This document shows positions 8,165 through 16,221 of a stretch of 33,896 nucleotides of DNA, one piece after another. The notes under the pieces were generated by a model, which was not told the origin of the DNA, ran no database searches, and was given only the letters and a program-made list of their open reading frames with translations. Both the position numbers and the translations under genes were made by a program. Source of the stretch: UBA11540 sp045536425 (lineage in GTDB: Bacteria; Bacillota; Clostridia; Oscillospirales; Ruminococcaceae). The stretch lies in the NCBI GenBank assembly GCA_045536425.1, contig JAZSNN010000017.1:1-33896 (forward strand). Direction: 5' to 3'. The stretch's first letter is position 1. Each line of letters starts with the position of its first letter.

Positions 8165-9699
8165 TTTTTTACTCCTACCTTTTTCAAAAGTTTTTTAATC
8201 TTTTGGTTTGCATTTTTTCTTTCTGCACAAGTGATACCGAAAAGATACATTGACAAACAATACACTAAGGTATAACATCCGATTTTGGCTACGAAAATCA
8301 GCCACGACTGTTTATCTGTCAAAAAGTTTAAAAGCAATCCTATTGCTATAGGGGGTATAACGCCGGGAACAATGCGAAGTATCTTTTTCCAAAACAGCGG
8401 TATGTTCAAACCGATATAGCGTGAATAGTAGATGTTCATAAACACAACATTGCAGCCAAATATGGAGATTGTTGTGCCGATTGCCGCTCCGATTGCACCA
8501 AAGGACTTGATCAATGGTATGCTTATCAAAACATTCAGCACCGCCATAATCAGATAGACCATCGAGCGAACTCGGTGTTTGTTCTTTGCTCGTTGTATCT
8601 CTATTCCCAGATTTTGAATGTATGGGATTACTAAGACGGCGAAAAGCATCATCGCAATGTAATACGAGTGCGTATAGCCCTCACCTGCCCAAAGATATAT
8701 AAAGCTTTCTCCGAACAAAGCAAATCCCGAAACCACCAAGAATATGATGTATGCTTGAGTTTTTCCGACCTTGATAAACAACTCGTCAAGCATTTTGTTG
8801 TCGTCGTTTTTTGCTGCTATTTGGTTTACCTGCGGAATGTAGACGTTTGAAATCGCAGTAGAAAACTGACTGAAATATCCTCTAAGCTGTGCGCCTACGC
8901 TATATATAGCGACCATTGCGGTGCCGTGCATTCGTCCTAAAAGATATTTGCCGACATTCCAGTTTACCTGATTTACAATTTGGTTTATAAATATGAAAAA
9001 GGTAAATCCCCAGAGTTCTTTTAGTTTTGAAAAACGCAGTCCTCTAAACAAGAACTTCATATTGAGTTTTGAAAAGCAGAATGTCATGTTTGAAATGAAT
9101 GCCGCTATTGACAAAACGGTGGAAACCAAAACCATTCCTACCGAGCCATAGCCTAACAACAGAAGCGGCAGACAGATAAAGGGGTTTACCAGACGCTGTA
9201 ACAGAATGACTGTCCTTTGGAAGATGAACTTTTTGTGTGCGGTTATGTTACTTGTGAAAAGACTGTTGGGAAATGTCAGAGACATGTTGAATATCATAAA
9301 TCCCAACAAAACCTTGGATTTTTCAATCTCGTCGGGGGTCAGCTTATCACCAAAAACAAGCTCTGCATTTGGTATCATAACTGCTCCGCAAAGCAGACAA
9401 ACAACAGACATCGCCGCAAAAACTATCGCAAACATTGCGTTTAGTCGCCAAACTTCCTGTTCGTTCTGTTCCTTTGCTTGTGCATAGTACCTCTGATACG
9501 AGCTACTGAAGCCTAGTCCTATCAAGCTCAGGTAGGAAACTATAGAAAAGGTGAGCTGATACAAACCATATTCGGATTTTCCTAGCAACGACAGCATTAT
9601 AGGAGTATATATCAATCCTGATACTATGCTTACCGCCTCGGTAGCATAGGAAAGGATTACACCCAGCCGCAGTTGCCACGTTTCGTTTACCTTCTTCAA
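8161..9699 (-). CDS. wzx: polysaccharide repeat-unit flippase
   Basis: A 512-residue polytopic membrane protein of the MVF/MOP superfamily with 12 to 14 hydrophobic segments from about residue 12 to 500. The family pattern is an N-terminal helix followed by IYTPIMLSLLGKSEYGLYQL. It should flip the undecaprenyl-linked repeat unit to the outer face for Wzy. The only start that fits is TTG at 9699, seven bases after a perfect GGAGG; no in-frame ATG or GTG exists between this site and the upstream stop. The weak start codon may keep expression low. The stop codon of a 36-codon small ORF overlaps the start region, and the gene is more AT-rich than the flanking precursor genes. Confidence 0.93.
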   Translation of the reverse strand: MKKVNETWQLRLGVILSYATEAVSIVSGLIYTPIMLSLLGKSEYGLYQLTFSIVSYLSLIGLGFSSSYQRYYAQAKEQNEQEVWRLNAMFAIVFAAMSVVCLLCGAVMIPNAELVFGDKLTPDEIEKSKVLLGFMIFNMSLTFPNSLFTSNITAHKKFIFQRTVILLQRLVNPFICLPLLLLGYGSVGMVLVSTVLSIAAFISNMTFCFSKLNMKFLFRGLRFSKLKELWGFTFFIFINQIVNQVNWNVGKYLLGRMHGTAMVAIYSVGAQLRGYFSQFSTAISNVYIPQVNQIAAKNDDNKMLDELFIKVGKTQAYIIFLVVSGFALFGESFIYLWAGEGYTHSYYIAMMLFAVLVIPYIQNLGIEIQRAKNKHRVRSMVYLIMAVLNVLISIPLIKSFGAIGAAIGTTISIFGCNVVFMNIYYSRYIGLNIPLFWKKILRIVPGVIPPIAIGLLLNFLTDKQSWLIFVAKIGCYTLVYCLSMYLFGITCAERKNANQKIKKLLKKVGVKK

Positions 9700-9806
9700 A
9701 TCAATTCCTCCGTACCTTGCAAATATCTCTTGAATACCTGCGACAGTTCTTTTTTTCTTTCCTCCACCGATTCGGTAAAATAAGAACGCAGTATTCCTCT
9801 GTTCAT
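9696..9806 (-). CDS. small ORF, 36 codons, upstream of wzx
   Basis: In the only sizeable gap of the operon, an ATG at 9804-9806 opens a 36-codon frame beginning MNRGILRSYF and ending QGTEELI. Its TGA stop (9696-9698) overlaps the TTG start codon of wzx by two bases. It is charged, with the helix-prone stretch VEERKKELSQVF, and has no membrane segment. There is no strong ribosome site before its ATG; the nearest purine-rich stretch is about 20 nt away. It could be a real small protein, a coupling leader that delivers ribosomes to the TTG start, or a remnant of a lost gene. I do not recognise it. Confidence 0.3.
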   Translation of the reverse strand: MNRGILRSYFTESVEERKKELSQVFKRYLQGTEELI

Positions 9807-9840
9807 CTGTCTACACTGACTCTTTTTATCCCATCTTTAC

Positions 9841-10683
9841 CTACTTGGTATATTTTATAAACGAATCATAGACATCTTTTTTCATTTTGTCTATCTGTGC
9901 AGTTGTTATGGTATAGTTATCGGTTATATCATACTGCGACAGAAAGTTTATCTCGTTGATGTTGATTGGGTTTGGCTCTTGATCAAAGTTTGAACAGTAG
10001 TCCTTAAACTTGTATCCGTCACCATCAAGTCTCTCGGTAAACACCATCTGTCTGTTGGGAATGTTGAAACTGTCTGCTATTATCAATCCGTGCAAACTGC
10101 TTGAAATGATTGTTTCACATTTTGATATAGTGTCAAGCCTTTCTTTAACATCTCCACGAACATCAATGATAACGCTGTTGGGAATCCGACTTTGAAGTTC
10201 TTGAAATTTAGGTTCAAAACGTTCGCTATCGTGTGGAATTATTCCGATGCTATACTCTTTTTCAGCAGAACGCTTGATAAGCTCGCACGCAAGTATTCCG
10301 CCGTCACCCGTTTTGCAATCAAGATGCTTGGAGAATATCTTTTCCATATAGCCTTTGGTGAGTTTTCCACGCACGCACGAAACCGAAACGTTTTTACGAC
10401 GAAATTCAAGCTCACCTATAGGCTCCCTGATAAATCCCGTAGACCATACGGTGAGGTGTTTTGTGTAGTAGAGTTTTGCAATTCTCTTTTTGAAAAGTCC
10501 AAGCAAGTTCTGCGACTTTGGGTCAAAGCAATAACGCCCCATTCCAGAGCCTATTCCTGACGTATCGCACTCATATATACTTGCGTGAACAGGTATCATT
10601 CCAAACACTTCTTGAATGATCATTGGATTTATTGCATCACCAATGTTATCCCTCTGCGAGTAGTGAATCTTGATTTCTTTCAT
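9841..10683 (-). CDS. polysaccharide pyruvyltransferase family protein
   Basis: Predicted to add a pyruvyl ketal from phosphoenolpyruvate to a sugar of the repeat unit, giving a negative charge. The 280-residue protein fits the pyruvyltransferase (PS_pyruv_trans, CsaB-like) family. It shows the early segment NIGDAINPMI (residues 14-23), the GIGSGMGRY loop, the mid motif SVSCVRGKLTK (similar to the RdxxS/RG region) and the C-terminal TIISSSLHGLIIADSFNIPNRQ. That last stretch contains the S-x-R/L-H-G core and the I-P-x-R/Q end typical of the family. The ATG overlaps the stop of the preceding P-loop gene (ATGA), with GAGGTGG just upstream, so the two are coupled. A few relatives transfer other groups, hence the family-level name. 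Confidence 0.88.
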   Translation of the reverse strand: MKEIKIHYSQRDNIGDAINPMIIQEVFGMIPVHASIYECDTSGIGSGMGRYCFDPKSQNLLGLFKKRIAKLYYTKHLTVWSTGFIREPIGELEFRRKNVSVSCVRGKLTKGYMEKIFSKHLDCKTGDGGILACELIKRSAEKEYSIGIIPHDSERFEPKFQELQSRIPNSVIIDVRGDVKERLDTISKCETIISSSLHGLIIADSFNIPNRQMVFTERLDGDGYKFKDYCSNFDQEPNPININEINFLSQYDITDNYTITTAQIDKMKKDVYDSFIKYTK

Positions 10684-11333
10684 AATGCCACCTCGTTTAT
10701 AGCATTTTCAAGTTTTTCTGTCTGTCCGTCCGAATCGGTTCTGACATTACAAATACAGACGAAGTCTTCAAGAGCAGCAGTCAGATTTGCACGTTTTGTA
10801 TCAAGAAGTTGTCTTATAATTATATCATCTTTGACTGCATTGAAGCGATCCCCGCTGTTTCTTTTTCTAAGTCTTTGCACACAAATGTCGGTATCGCACA
10901 AACAGTCTACAACATATATATCATTATATTTTTTTAAAAAATCAACGAGTTCTATATATGCCTTGCTTTTTTTAAGTTGTTCATCATGTGGAACTGAGGT
11001 CAACAGCTGAACAAAGCCTTCGTCTAAAAGCGCCGGTGTGTTTGAATAGAACATCGGCATTATTCGTGTTTGCAGAAAAAGTGCTTTGAATGCGGTTTTT
11101 GTGTTTTCAGCTACCCCTTCATACTCGTCACAAAAACATTCTAGTAGTTTACTGAACTTTCTGCACGAAGGGATTATGCTAGAAATGGCACGAGTTATCA
11201 TTCTTCTCGTTTTAGTTGAAACCAACATTCCCAACATCGTATGATAATTCAATGTCTTTTTGACAGGAACTATTTGTCTAAGCAATGTTGATTTGCCGCA
11301 CCCCGGTAAGCCCGTCATCTCTATAATCTTCAC
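10680..11333 (-). CDS. P-loop NTPase, adenylate-kinase-like fold
   Basis: A 217-residue protein with a textbook Walker A motif near the N-terminus, GLPGCGKST (residues 8-16), and a later Walker B-like DIYVVDCLCD (about residues 138-147). The lid region with RLRKRN follows, as in small-molecule kinases. I do not recognise a specific family. Its GTG start overlaps the stop of the preceding glycosyltransferase (GTGA) and its own stop overlaps the pyruvyltransferase start (ATGA), so three proteins are translationally linked. A sugar, nucleoside or lipid-linked intermediate kinase is possible, as is a regulatory NTPase. The function is inference only. Confidence 0.75.
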   Translation of the reverse strand: MKIIEMTGLPGCGKSTLLRQIVPVKKTLNYHTMLGMLVSTKTRRMITRAISSIIPSCRKFSKLLECFCDEYEGVAENTKTAFKALFLQTRIMPMFYSNTPALLDEGFVQLLTSVPHDEQLKKSKAYIELVDFLKKYNDIYVVDCLCDTDICVQRLRKRNSGDRFNAVKDDIIIRQLLDTKRANLTAALEDFVCICNVRTDSDGQTEKLENAINEVAL

Positions 11334-12250
11334 TTTTTGCGTCTCCCGAAAAGAAATCGTTTTATTCGTACCAAAATGCTGACCTCAAAGAACCTGCGGA
11401 ATTCTTTCCGTATCTCTTCATAAAGTTTGAGTTGTTCGTACTTTATGGGGTTGTCAAGTTTTACGCAATCGACTGCAAAAATATCGTCTTTCTCTTCGCG
11501 GGAATGCGTGCCAGAGCCATCGTGACCCGTTGTGGTGCAACGACTGAAGGTCGGCACAACATTGTACATACCGTTCTTCCACATTGCGTAGTCAAAGCGT
11601 ATTGCCCAAGAATCAACAACACCTCTTATTTGAGAATCAAGCATCATTGCCCTATCGTCGCCCCAGCGATTAAAGGAACTTCTCTTAGAAATGTCACACT
11701 TGAATTGCTTGTAATCTGAAAGCAACCAGTCGATTTTCTCCCATCTATCTACCCAGCACCCCCAAGCATAACTGCTCGAACGCTGCGTAAAAAACACATC
11801 GCTCGAAAATCCCTCGGGGAATTTCTTCACGAAAGAGAACGCTCCCACCGACCATATCTTGCCATCGTCTTTATAAAAATCTAAAGCACCGTTCATATAT
11901 TCAAGAAATCTGTCAGCAATAATTACATCGTCTTCGATGACTATTGTTCTGCCAAAGTCCGCCATAATTTTCGACACTCCGCCGATTATGGAGTTGGCAA
12001 GGCCTTTATTGGTTTCGCTGATTTGTGTGTTGACTGTCTTAAAGTTATGTTTTTTCGCAAGTTCAAGCACATAATTTCGAACTTCGTTTACCTGTTCAAC
12101 ATCCTTTTCCCCCTTGGGACCATCAACGAAGATAAAAACCTCTGTCTGCGAAGCAAGGCTATCGCGCATAAGCGAGTTTATCATATCTTCAAGATGCTTC
12201 TTTCTTTTGTACGCAAACACCACTACGGGTGCAAGTTTAATCTGTTCCAT
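11330..12250 (-). CDS. glycosyltransferase, GT-A fold (GNT-I-like group)
   Basis: Adds one sugar to the lipid-linked repeat unit on the cytoplasmic face. The 306-residue protein begins with VVVFAYKRKKHLEDMINSL, the start of GT-A enzymes of the GNT-I/GT2 type. It has FIFVDGPKG, then NKGLANSIIGGV and the metal-binding acidic motif IVIEDDVII (about residues 105-113). A tryptophan-rich stretch (YAWGCWVDRWEKIDW) follows and is common in capsule transferases of this group. The C-terminus is basic. The ATG follows AGGGG at 5 nt, and the stop is coupled to the P-loop gene. Donor and linkage cannot be read from sequence. Confidence 0.85.
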   Translation of the reverse strand: MEQIKLAPVVVFAYKRKKHLEDMINSLMRDSLASQTEVFIFVDGPKGEKDVEQVNEVRNYVLELAKKHNFKTVNTQISETNKGLANSIIGGVSKIMADFGRTIVIEDDVIIADRFLEYMNGALDFYKDDGKIWSVGAFSFVKKFPEGFSSDVFFTQRSSSYAWGCWVDRWEKIDWLLSDYKQFKCDISKRSSFNRWGDDRAMMLDSQIRGVVDSWAIRFDYAMWKNGMYNVVPTFSRCTTTGHDGSGTHSREEKDDIFAVDCVKLDNPIKYEQLKLYEEIRKEFRRFFEVSILVRIKRFLFGRRKK

Positions 12251-12259
12251 TTTTTCCCC

Positions 12260-13501
12260 TTAAAGTGCCTCGTAAATTTTATTCATATCAGATATGTTTT
12301 TCTCGTAGTAATCAAGCATTGTCTGCCTTGCGTTTTTCGCGAGTTTTTCGGCATATTCCCCGTCCGAAAACAGTTTTTCTATCTTTCCTGCAAGGGCTTT
12401 GTAGTCCTCAAAGGCATAGAATTCGCCGTTTTCTCCGTTTTTCAGATACTCTGGTATTCCGCCCACGCAGGTGCTGATGCAGGGTGCGCCCACAAACATA
12501 GCCTCACGCAGTGTTGCAGAATGGTTTTCTATCTTTGACGAGCAGACAAAGACATTTGCCTTTTCCATCTGCTCTGCCATCTGCTTGGAGGTCAGTGCAC
12601 CTGTGAACTCTATGTTGTCCCACATCGAAAGCTCGGTTATGAGCTTTGTGAGATACCTTTGATAACACTTGGTTTTCAGTTTTTGTTTTATAGACGGGTG
12701 GCGTTCAAGCGGTCTTCCCGGTATGACAAGCTTGACATCGGGATAGCTCTTTTCCACGAGTGCTACCGCTTTTATGAGGTTGTGTCCACCCTTTAGCGGA
12801 TAGTTTGATGCGGGAGTGAAGATTGTGTGCGGTATCACCTTTTCGGGTGTGCGATTGCTATTTACAAACGCTTCGTTTATCGGCAGAAGGTCAAGACCAA
12901 AATCGTTACAACCTGAAATGTAACGGCAGTACGCCTTTGACCATTCGGTCTCGGTTATTATCGCATCTGCTCTTTTTAGAACCTCTTTTTCGTTTTCTGC
13001 CGAGCGTTTTGTGCGCTTTCTCGCGTCAAAGATGGATTTTCCCATCAACAGCTCGACCATCGAGGTGTTTTTTAGAAGTGTTTTGGTCGAAAGTCCTCCA
13101 AGGTAGTGCTCATAAACACTCGACATCATTCCCTGAATGTAGACGAGCTTTTTCGCATTTTTGGCTGCAGAAATAGCTGACAGCGAGTGCTGATACTCTG
13201 TTCCCCAAACCTGCACTACATCGGGAGCTATGTCATCAAAAATTTCCTCAAAGCGCTTTTGACCGTCTTTTGTGTGGCGGTACTCGGCGGGCGAGCCGAG
13301 CGCGAGGGCTATATATGTAATTCCATCCTCGCAGATTGTAATGTCCTCGGGAATATTGCAGGTGGTGAGCACATACAAATCAAGCTCTTGTGCCTTTGCC
13401 TTTTCGAGTGCGGCAACAAGCCACGCGCCACTATCTGCGGTGAGATTTAGTTTCTTTGCTAGGGGGCCAAGCGGCATATTTACGACCCAAACTATCTTCA
13501 T
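12260..13501 (-). CDS. glycosyltransferase family 4
   Basis: Retaining GT-B glycosyltransferase acting on the repeat unit. The 413-residue protein has an N-terminal acceptor domain starting MKIVWVVNMPLG. The C-terminal nucleotide-sugar domain contains VIPGRPLER, the segment ENHSATLREA with the EX7E pair, and CVGGIPEYL. The glutamates of EX7E contact the donor in this family. It sits between the GT-A transferase and wzy with 9- and 12-nt gaps. A GGAG lies six bases before the ATG. Donor specificity is unknown. Confidence 0.9.
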   Translation of the reverse strand: MKIVWVVNMPLGPLAKKLNLTADSGAWLVAALEKAKAQELDLYVLTTCNIPEDITICEDGITYIALALGSPAEYRHTKDGQKRFEEIFDDIAPDVVQVWGTEYQHSLSAISAAKNAKKLVYIQGMMSSVYEHYLGGLSTKTLLKNTSMVELLMGKSIFDARKRTKRSAENEKEVLKRADAIITETEWSKAYCRYISGCNDFGLDLLPINEAFVNSNRTPEKVIPHTIFTPASNYPLKGGHNLIKAVALVEKSYPDVKLVIPGRPLERHPSIKQKLKTKCYQRYLTKLITELSMWDNIEFTGALTSKQMAEQMEKANVFVCSSKIENHSATLREAMFVGAPCISTCVGGIPEYLKNGENGEFYAFEDYKALAGKIEKLFSDGEYAEKLAKNARQTMLDYYEKNISDMNKIYEAL

Positions 13502-13513
13502 ATAAATCTCCTT

Positions 13514-14716
13514 CTACGCTTTTTTCTGTTTTGGTGCACACAAAGCAAGGTATAAAGGCGTGAGCATAAACGAAATTGAGGTGATTGTCGAGTCAACAAA
13601 GGGGTTTACTGTCGCGAGAACAATTATCACAAATGCCAGTATGATGAGGCTTGTGGTTTTTATGTACTCGCCCATCTTTTTAAAGGCGCTGAAAAGCATT
13701 ATGACATATGGTATCGCGAAAAGTCCTATGGTAGAGAAGGTATCCATTATCTGTGAGTGTCCTCCCGCTTTACCACTACCAAAGATAGGGTCAGACAAAA
13801 AGCCGTTGATTGACTCCATATAGGTTTCTACTCGTTTTAAGCTGTCCGCAGAACCATTCGCAGATGACGACATAATCATCTCTATTTTGGTTTGAAGATA
13901 GCTGACATCGAGCTTTTGGGCAACTTTATGAAGAATATCAAGTAGGTTGTTGCCAAGCAACAGAAGAACTACAAACATAATTCCCACCAACAGATATCCA
14001 ACGGCCGCATTCTTTCTGCCCATAACGAAGGTGAGCATCAATATTATGGTGGACACGAGAAGTGCTGTGGTAAACTCTGCGAGGAAAATCATATAGAAGA
14101 CCACAACATAGCAAACAAGCATAAACACTCTCAGCTTTGTAGAGAGCGCTTTTGCCTTCACTGCAGAGAGAATTCCCATCGAAAAGACAACAAAGCCGTA
14201 GATAAATCCAAATCCACCACAGCCCATCGCCTCATAGCGTGCTACATCAGCCTCGGTTATTCCGTCTGCCAAGCCATTCATCGCACGGGCGGCAAGAGGA
14301 TATTCGGTGAGCACCCGTATGGTGATGATTACACTCACCATCAAGATGACAGTGTTTATTATCGCGAACTTCATCAGCGTTTTCCGTTCGTAGTTGTCCA
14401 TCAAATAGTAAAAGACGTTGACCCAGAAAAATATGTAGATTACACCCGAGAGGTAGGTCGTAAGCCTATCCGATGCACCCACCAGAACGTACATCGCCGA
14501 CGCGGCTACGGCAAAAAATCCCCACATATATGTTTTGTTCACACGCCATTTGTGTCCCATCGAGCGACTTATGAGATAGAATCCCAAATATGCCGCTACG
14601 GCAAGGTAGAAGCTATATCGCGTTCTGACCAGCGTTGACGAGGTGTAAGCAAATATCATCGTCAAAAACGTTAGCAAAAGCGTCGTCTTTTTAATTTTTC
14701 CCGTTGCAATTCCCAT
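13514..14716 (-). CDS. wzy: O-antigen/capsule polymerase
   Basis: A 400-residue integral membrane protein with about 10 hydrophobic helices and a soluble loop near residues 270-320, the layout of Wzy polymerases. These link flipped repeat units at the outer face of the membrane. Wzy proteins are very divergent, so the call rests on topology and position: it is the only polytopic protein of the operon besides Wzx, and it lies among the glycosyltransferases. A motif resembling the Wzy_C region appears as GFLSDPIFGSGKAGGHSQ, where family members usually have a Gly/His-rich stretch. AGAGGA precedes the ATG. Confidence 0.85.
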   Translation of the reverse strand: MGIATGKIKKTTLLLTFLTMIFAYTSSTLVRTRYSFYLAVAAYLGFYLISRSMGHKWRVNKTYMWGFFAVAASAMYVLVGASDRLTTYLSGVIYIFFWVNVFYYLMDNYERKTLMKFAIINTVILMVSVIITIRVLTEYPLAARAMNGLADGITEADVARYEAMGCGGFGFIYGFVVFSMGILSAVKAKALSTKLRVFMLVCYVVVFYMIFLAEFTTALLVSTIILMLTFVMGRKNAAVGYLLVGIMFVVLLLLGNNLLDILHKVAQKLDVSYLQTKIEMIMSSSANGSADSLKRVETYMESINGFLSDPIFGSGKAGGHSQIMDTFSTIGLFAIPYVIMLFSAFKKMGEYIKTTSLIILAFVIIVLATVNPFVDSTITSISFMLTPLYLALCAPKQKKA

Positions 14717-14727
14717 TTGTTTTCCTC

Positions 14728-15657
14728 TTATTTCCTTATCAGTTTTCGATAGAGGTTGCCGAATTTTACCCTCGCCTTTCCGTAGGCGGTGTAGTAGAGT
14801 ATGTTCTTGCGGTCTGAAAGGGTGAGCGCTCGACGCTCAGCGAGATAGCGTTTTATCTCTTTTCCGAGCTCGTAGTGACGGCGCTTGTAGGCAAAGATGC
14901 AGAGTCCCTTTGCAAAGCCGTCGGACTTTTTGTCGCGCTTTATGGTCTCAAAATATTCGGCTATCATCTTTTCCTCCTCGCCAAAGAGAAGGTCGCTTTG
15001 TTTTACAGTAATCTGCGCGTTGTGCACCCTGCTCTTTACGAGGCTAGATTCTATTACAAAAAACGGATGTCCGTTTATTGCCATCTTCATCCAATATTCA
15101 CGGTCGAGAAGGTGCTTGTATTCGGTGATAAACTCGCCCGTTTCGTCGATGACCTTCTTTGGAATGAGCATTCCGCAACCGTTGAAGGTCTTGACATTTA
15201 GCGTTTCATTAAACGCCTTTTCAGGTGTGAGAAGCCCCTTTGTCTGCTTGAACGGACAGGGCATCTCCTCGCCCTCGCCGTTTACAAGAATTGTGTCACA
15301 AACGAGCACGGTGTCTTCGGGAAGACCGTTTTCGTCAACTGCATTGAGCATTTTTTCTATCTTTTCGGGACAATAGAGGTCGTCGTGCGAAAGCCACGAA
15401 AACCACTCGCCCTGCATTACCTTCATACCGAAGTTGAGTGCAGAGGCACATCCGCCGTTTTCCTTCTCGAAATAGCGGATTTTGTCACCGTAGGAAAGAG
15501 CGACCTCGCGGGTCTTTCCATCGTCGGGCGAGCCGTCGTTTACGACGACAATCTCGATATTTTTATAGGTCTGTGCCAAAGCGGAATCTATCGCCTCGGC
15601 AAGATAGTTTGACGCGTTGTATGCGGGTATTACTACCGAAACCAAATCGTTTCTCAT
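14728..15657 (-). CDS. glycosyltransferase family 2
   Basis: Inverting GT-A glycosyltransferase for the repeat unit. The 309-residue protein opens with VSVVIPAYNASNYLAEAID (residues 6-24). It then shows IVVVNDGSPDD, the GGCASALNFGM segment and the acceptor-side motif WFSWLSHDDLYCPEKI, in which HDD takes the place of the metal-binding DxD. The C-terminal 70 residues are basic and helical and may bind the membrane surface. An ATG with GGAG at 6 nt defines the start. It lies 9 nt after the acetyltransferase-gene start side and 11 nt before wzy. Confidence 0.9.
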   Translation of the reverse strand: MRNDLVSVVIPAYNASNYLAEAIDSALAQTYKNIEIVVVNDGSPDDGKTREVALSYGDKIRYFEKENGGCASALNFGMKVMQGEWFSWLSHDDLYCPEKIEKMLNAVDENGLPEDTVLVCDTILVNGEGEEMPCPFKQTKGLLTPEKAFNETLNVKTFNGCGMLIPKKVIDETGEFITEYKHLLDREYWMKMAINGHPFFVIESSLVKSRVHNAQITVKQSDLLFGEEEKMIAEYFETIKRDKKSDGFAKGLCIFAYKRRHYELGKEIKRYLAERRALTLSDRKNILYYTAYGKARVKFGNLYRKLIRK

Positions 15658-15666
15658 AAAATTCTC

Positions 15667-16218
15667 CTATTTTAACCTGCGTGCAGGTACTCCGCCTATC
15701 ACTATTCCCTCTTCGGTGAAATTGCTGACTACCACAGCACCCGCCGCAACGATTACGTTATCTGCAATGGTTACTCCGCCCAAAATCTTTGCACCGACAC
15801 CAATATCGACATTGTTGCCGATTTTGGGGCAGTCCTTTGTGATGCCGTCGTTTCCGATGCAGTTGTCACCGTGCAGTTTGCAAAAATCACCGATTTTTGC
15901 ATCGCGGTTTATAACCACATTGTTGTGATAGAGGGTCAAGCCCTTTCCAATGTTTGTTCCCCATATCTCAAGACCGAGGGTGTTTCCGTAGCGGTTTCGC
16001 TTTGTGAGGCGGTAGAGCATGGGAATTATGTGAAGATATTTTCCCTTTCGAAAAAGCTCCTCGTGATAGGAGGAAAGGCGCATATTCTTCACAAACTTCC
16101 ACCTCATCCACGCGGGAGTGCGGGTGAGAAAGCAAAAGCCAACGTGCTTTATGGAAATGTCCTTGAGGGTCTGCTTGAAATCAACCTTCAAGCAGTCTTT
16201 GACTTCTTTTCGGGTCAT
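15667..16218 (-). CDS. hexapeptide-repeat O-acetyltransferase (serine acetyltransferase-like)
   Basis: Cytoplasmic left-handed beta-helix acyltransferase, likely O-acetylating a sugar of the repeat unit with acetyl-CoA. The 183-residue protein has a helical N-terminal half and then hexapeptide turns from about residue 85 (IGKGLTLYHNNVVINRDA, IGDFCKLHGDNCIGNDG). It ends with the acetyl-CoA site pattern VVVSNF and GGVPARRLK. The arrangement resembles CysE-type enzymes found in capsule loci rather than true serine acetyltransferase, which has a longer N-terminal domain. GGAGG lies 7 nt before the ATG. The acceptor is unknown. Confidence 0.85.
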   Translation of the reverse strand: MTRKEVKDCLKVDFKQTLKDISIKHVGFCFLTRTPAWMRWKFVKNMRLSSYHEELFRKGKYLHIIPMLYRLTKRNRYGNTLGLEIWGTNIGKGLTLYHNNVVINRDAKIGDFCKLHGDNCIGNDGITKDCPKIGNNVDIGVGAKILGGVTIADNVIVAAGAVVVSNFTEEGIVIGGVPARRLK

Positions 16219-16221
16219 ATA

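Noticed and set aside
7037..8275. Long plus-strand open frame of 412 codons opposite fnlA
   Set aside because: It is the antisense shadow of a well-conserved gene, and its translation resembles no protein family. The same holds for the other long plus-strand frames.
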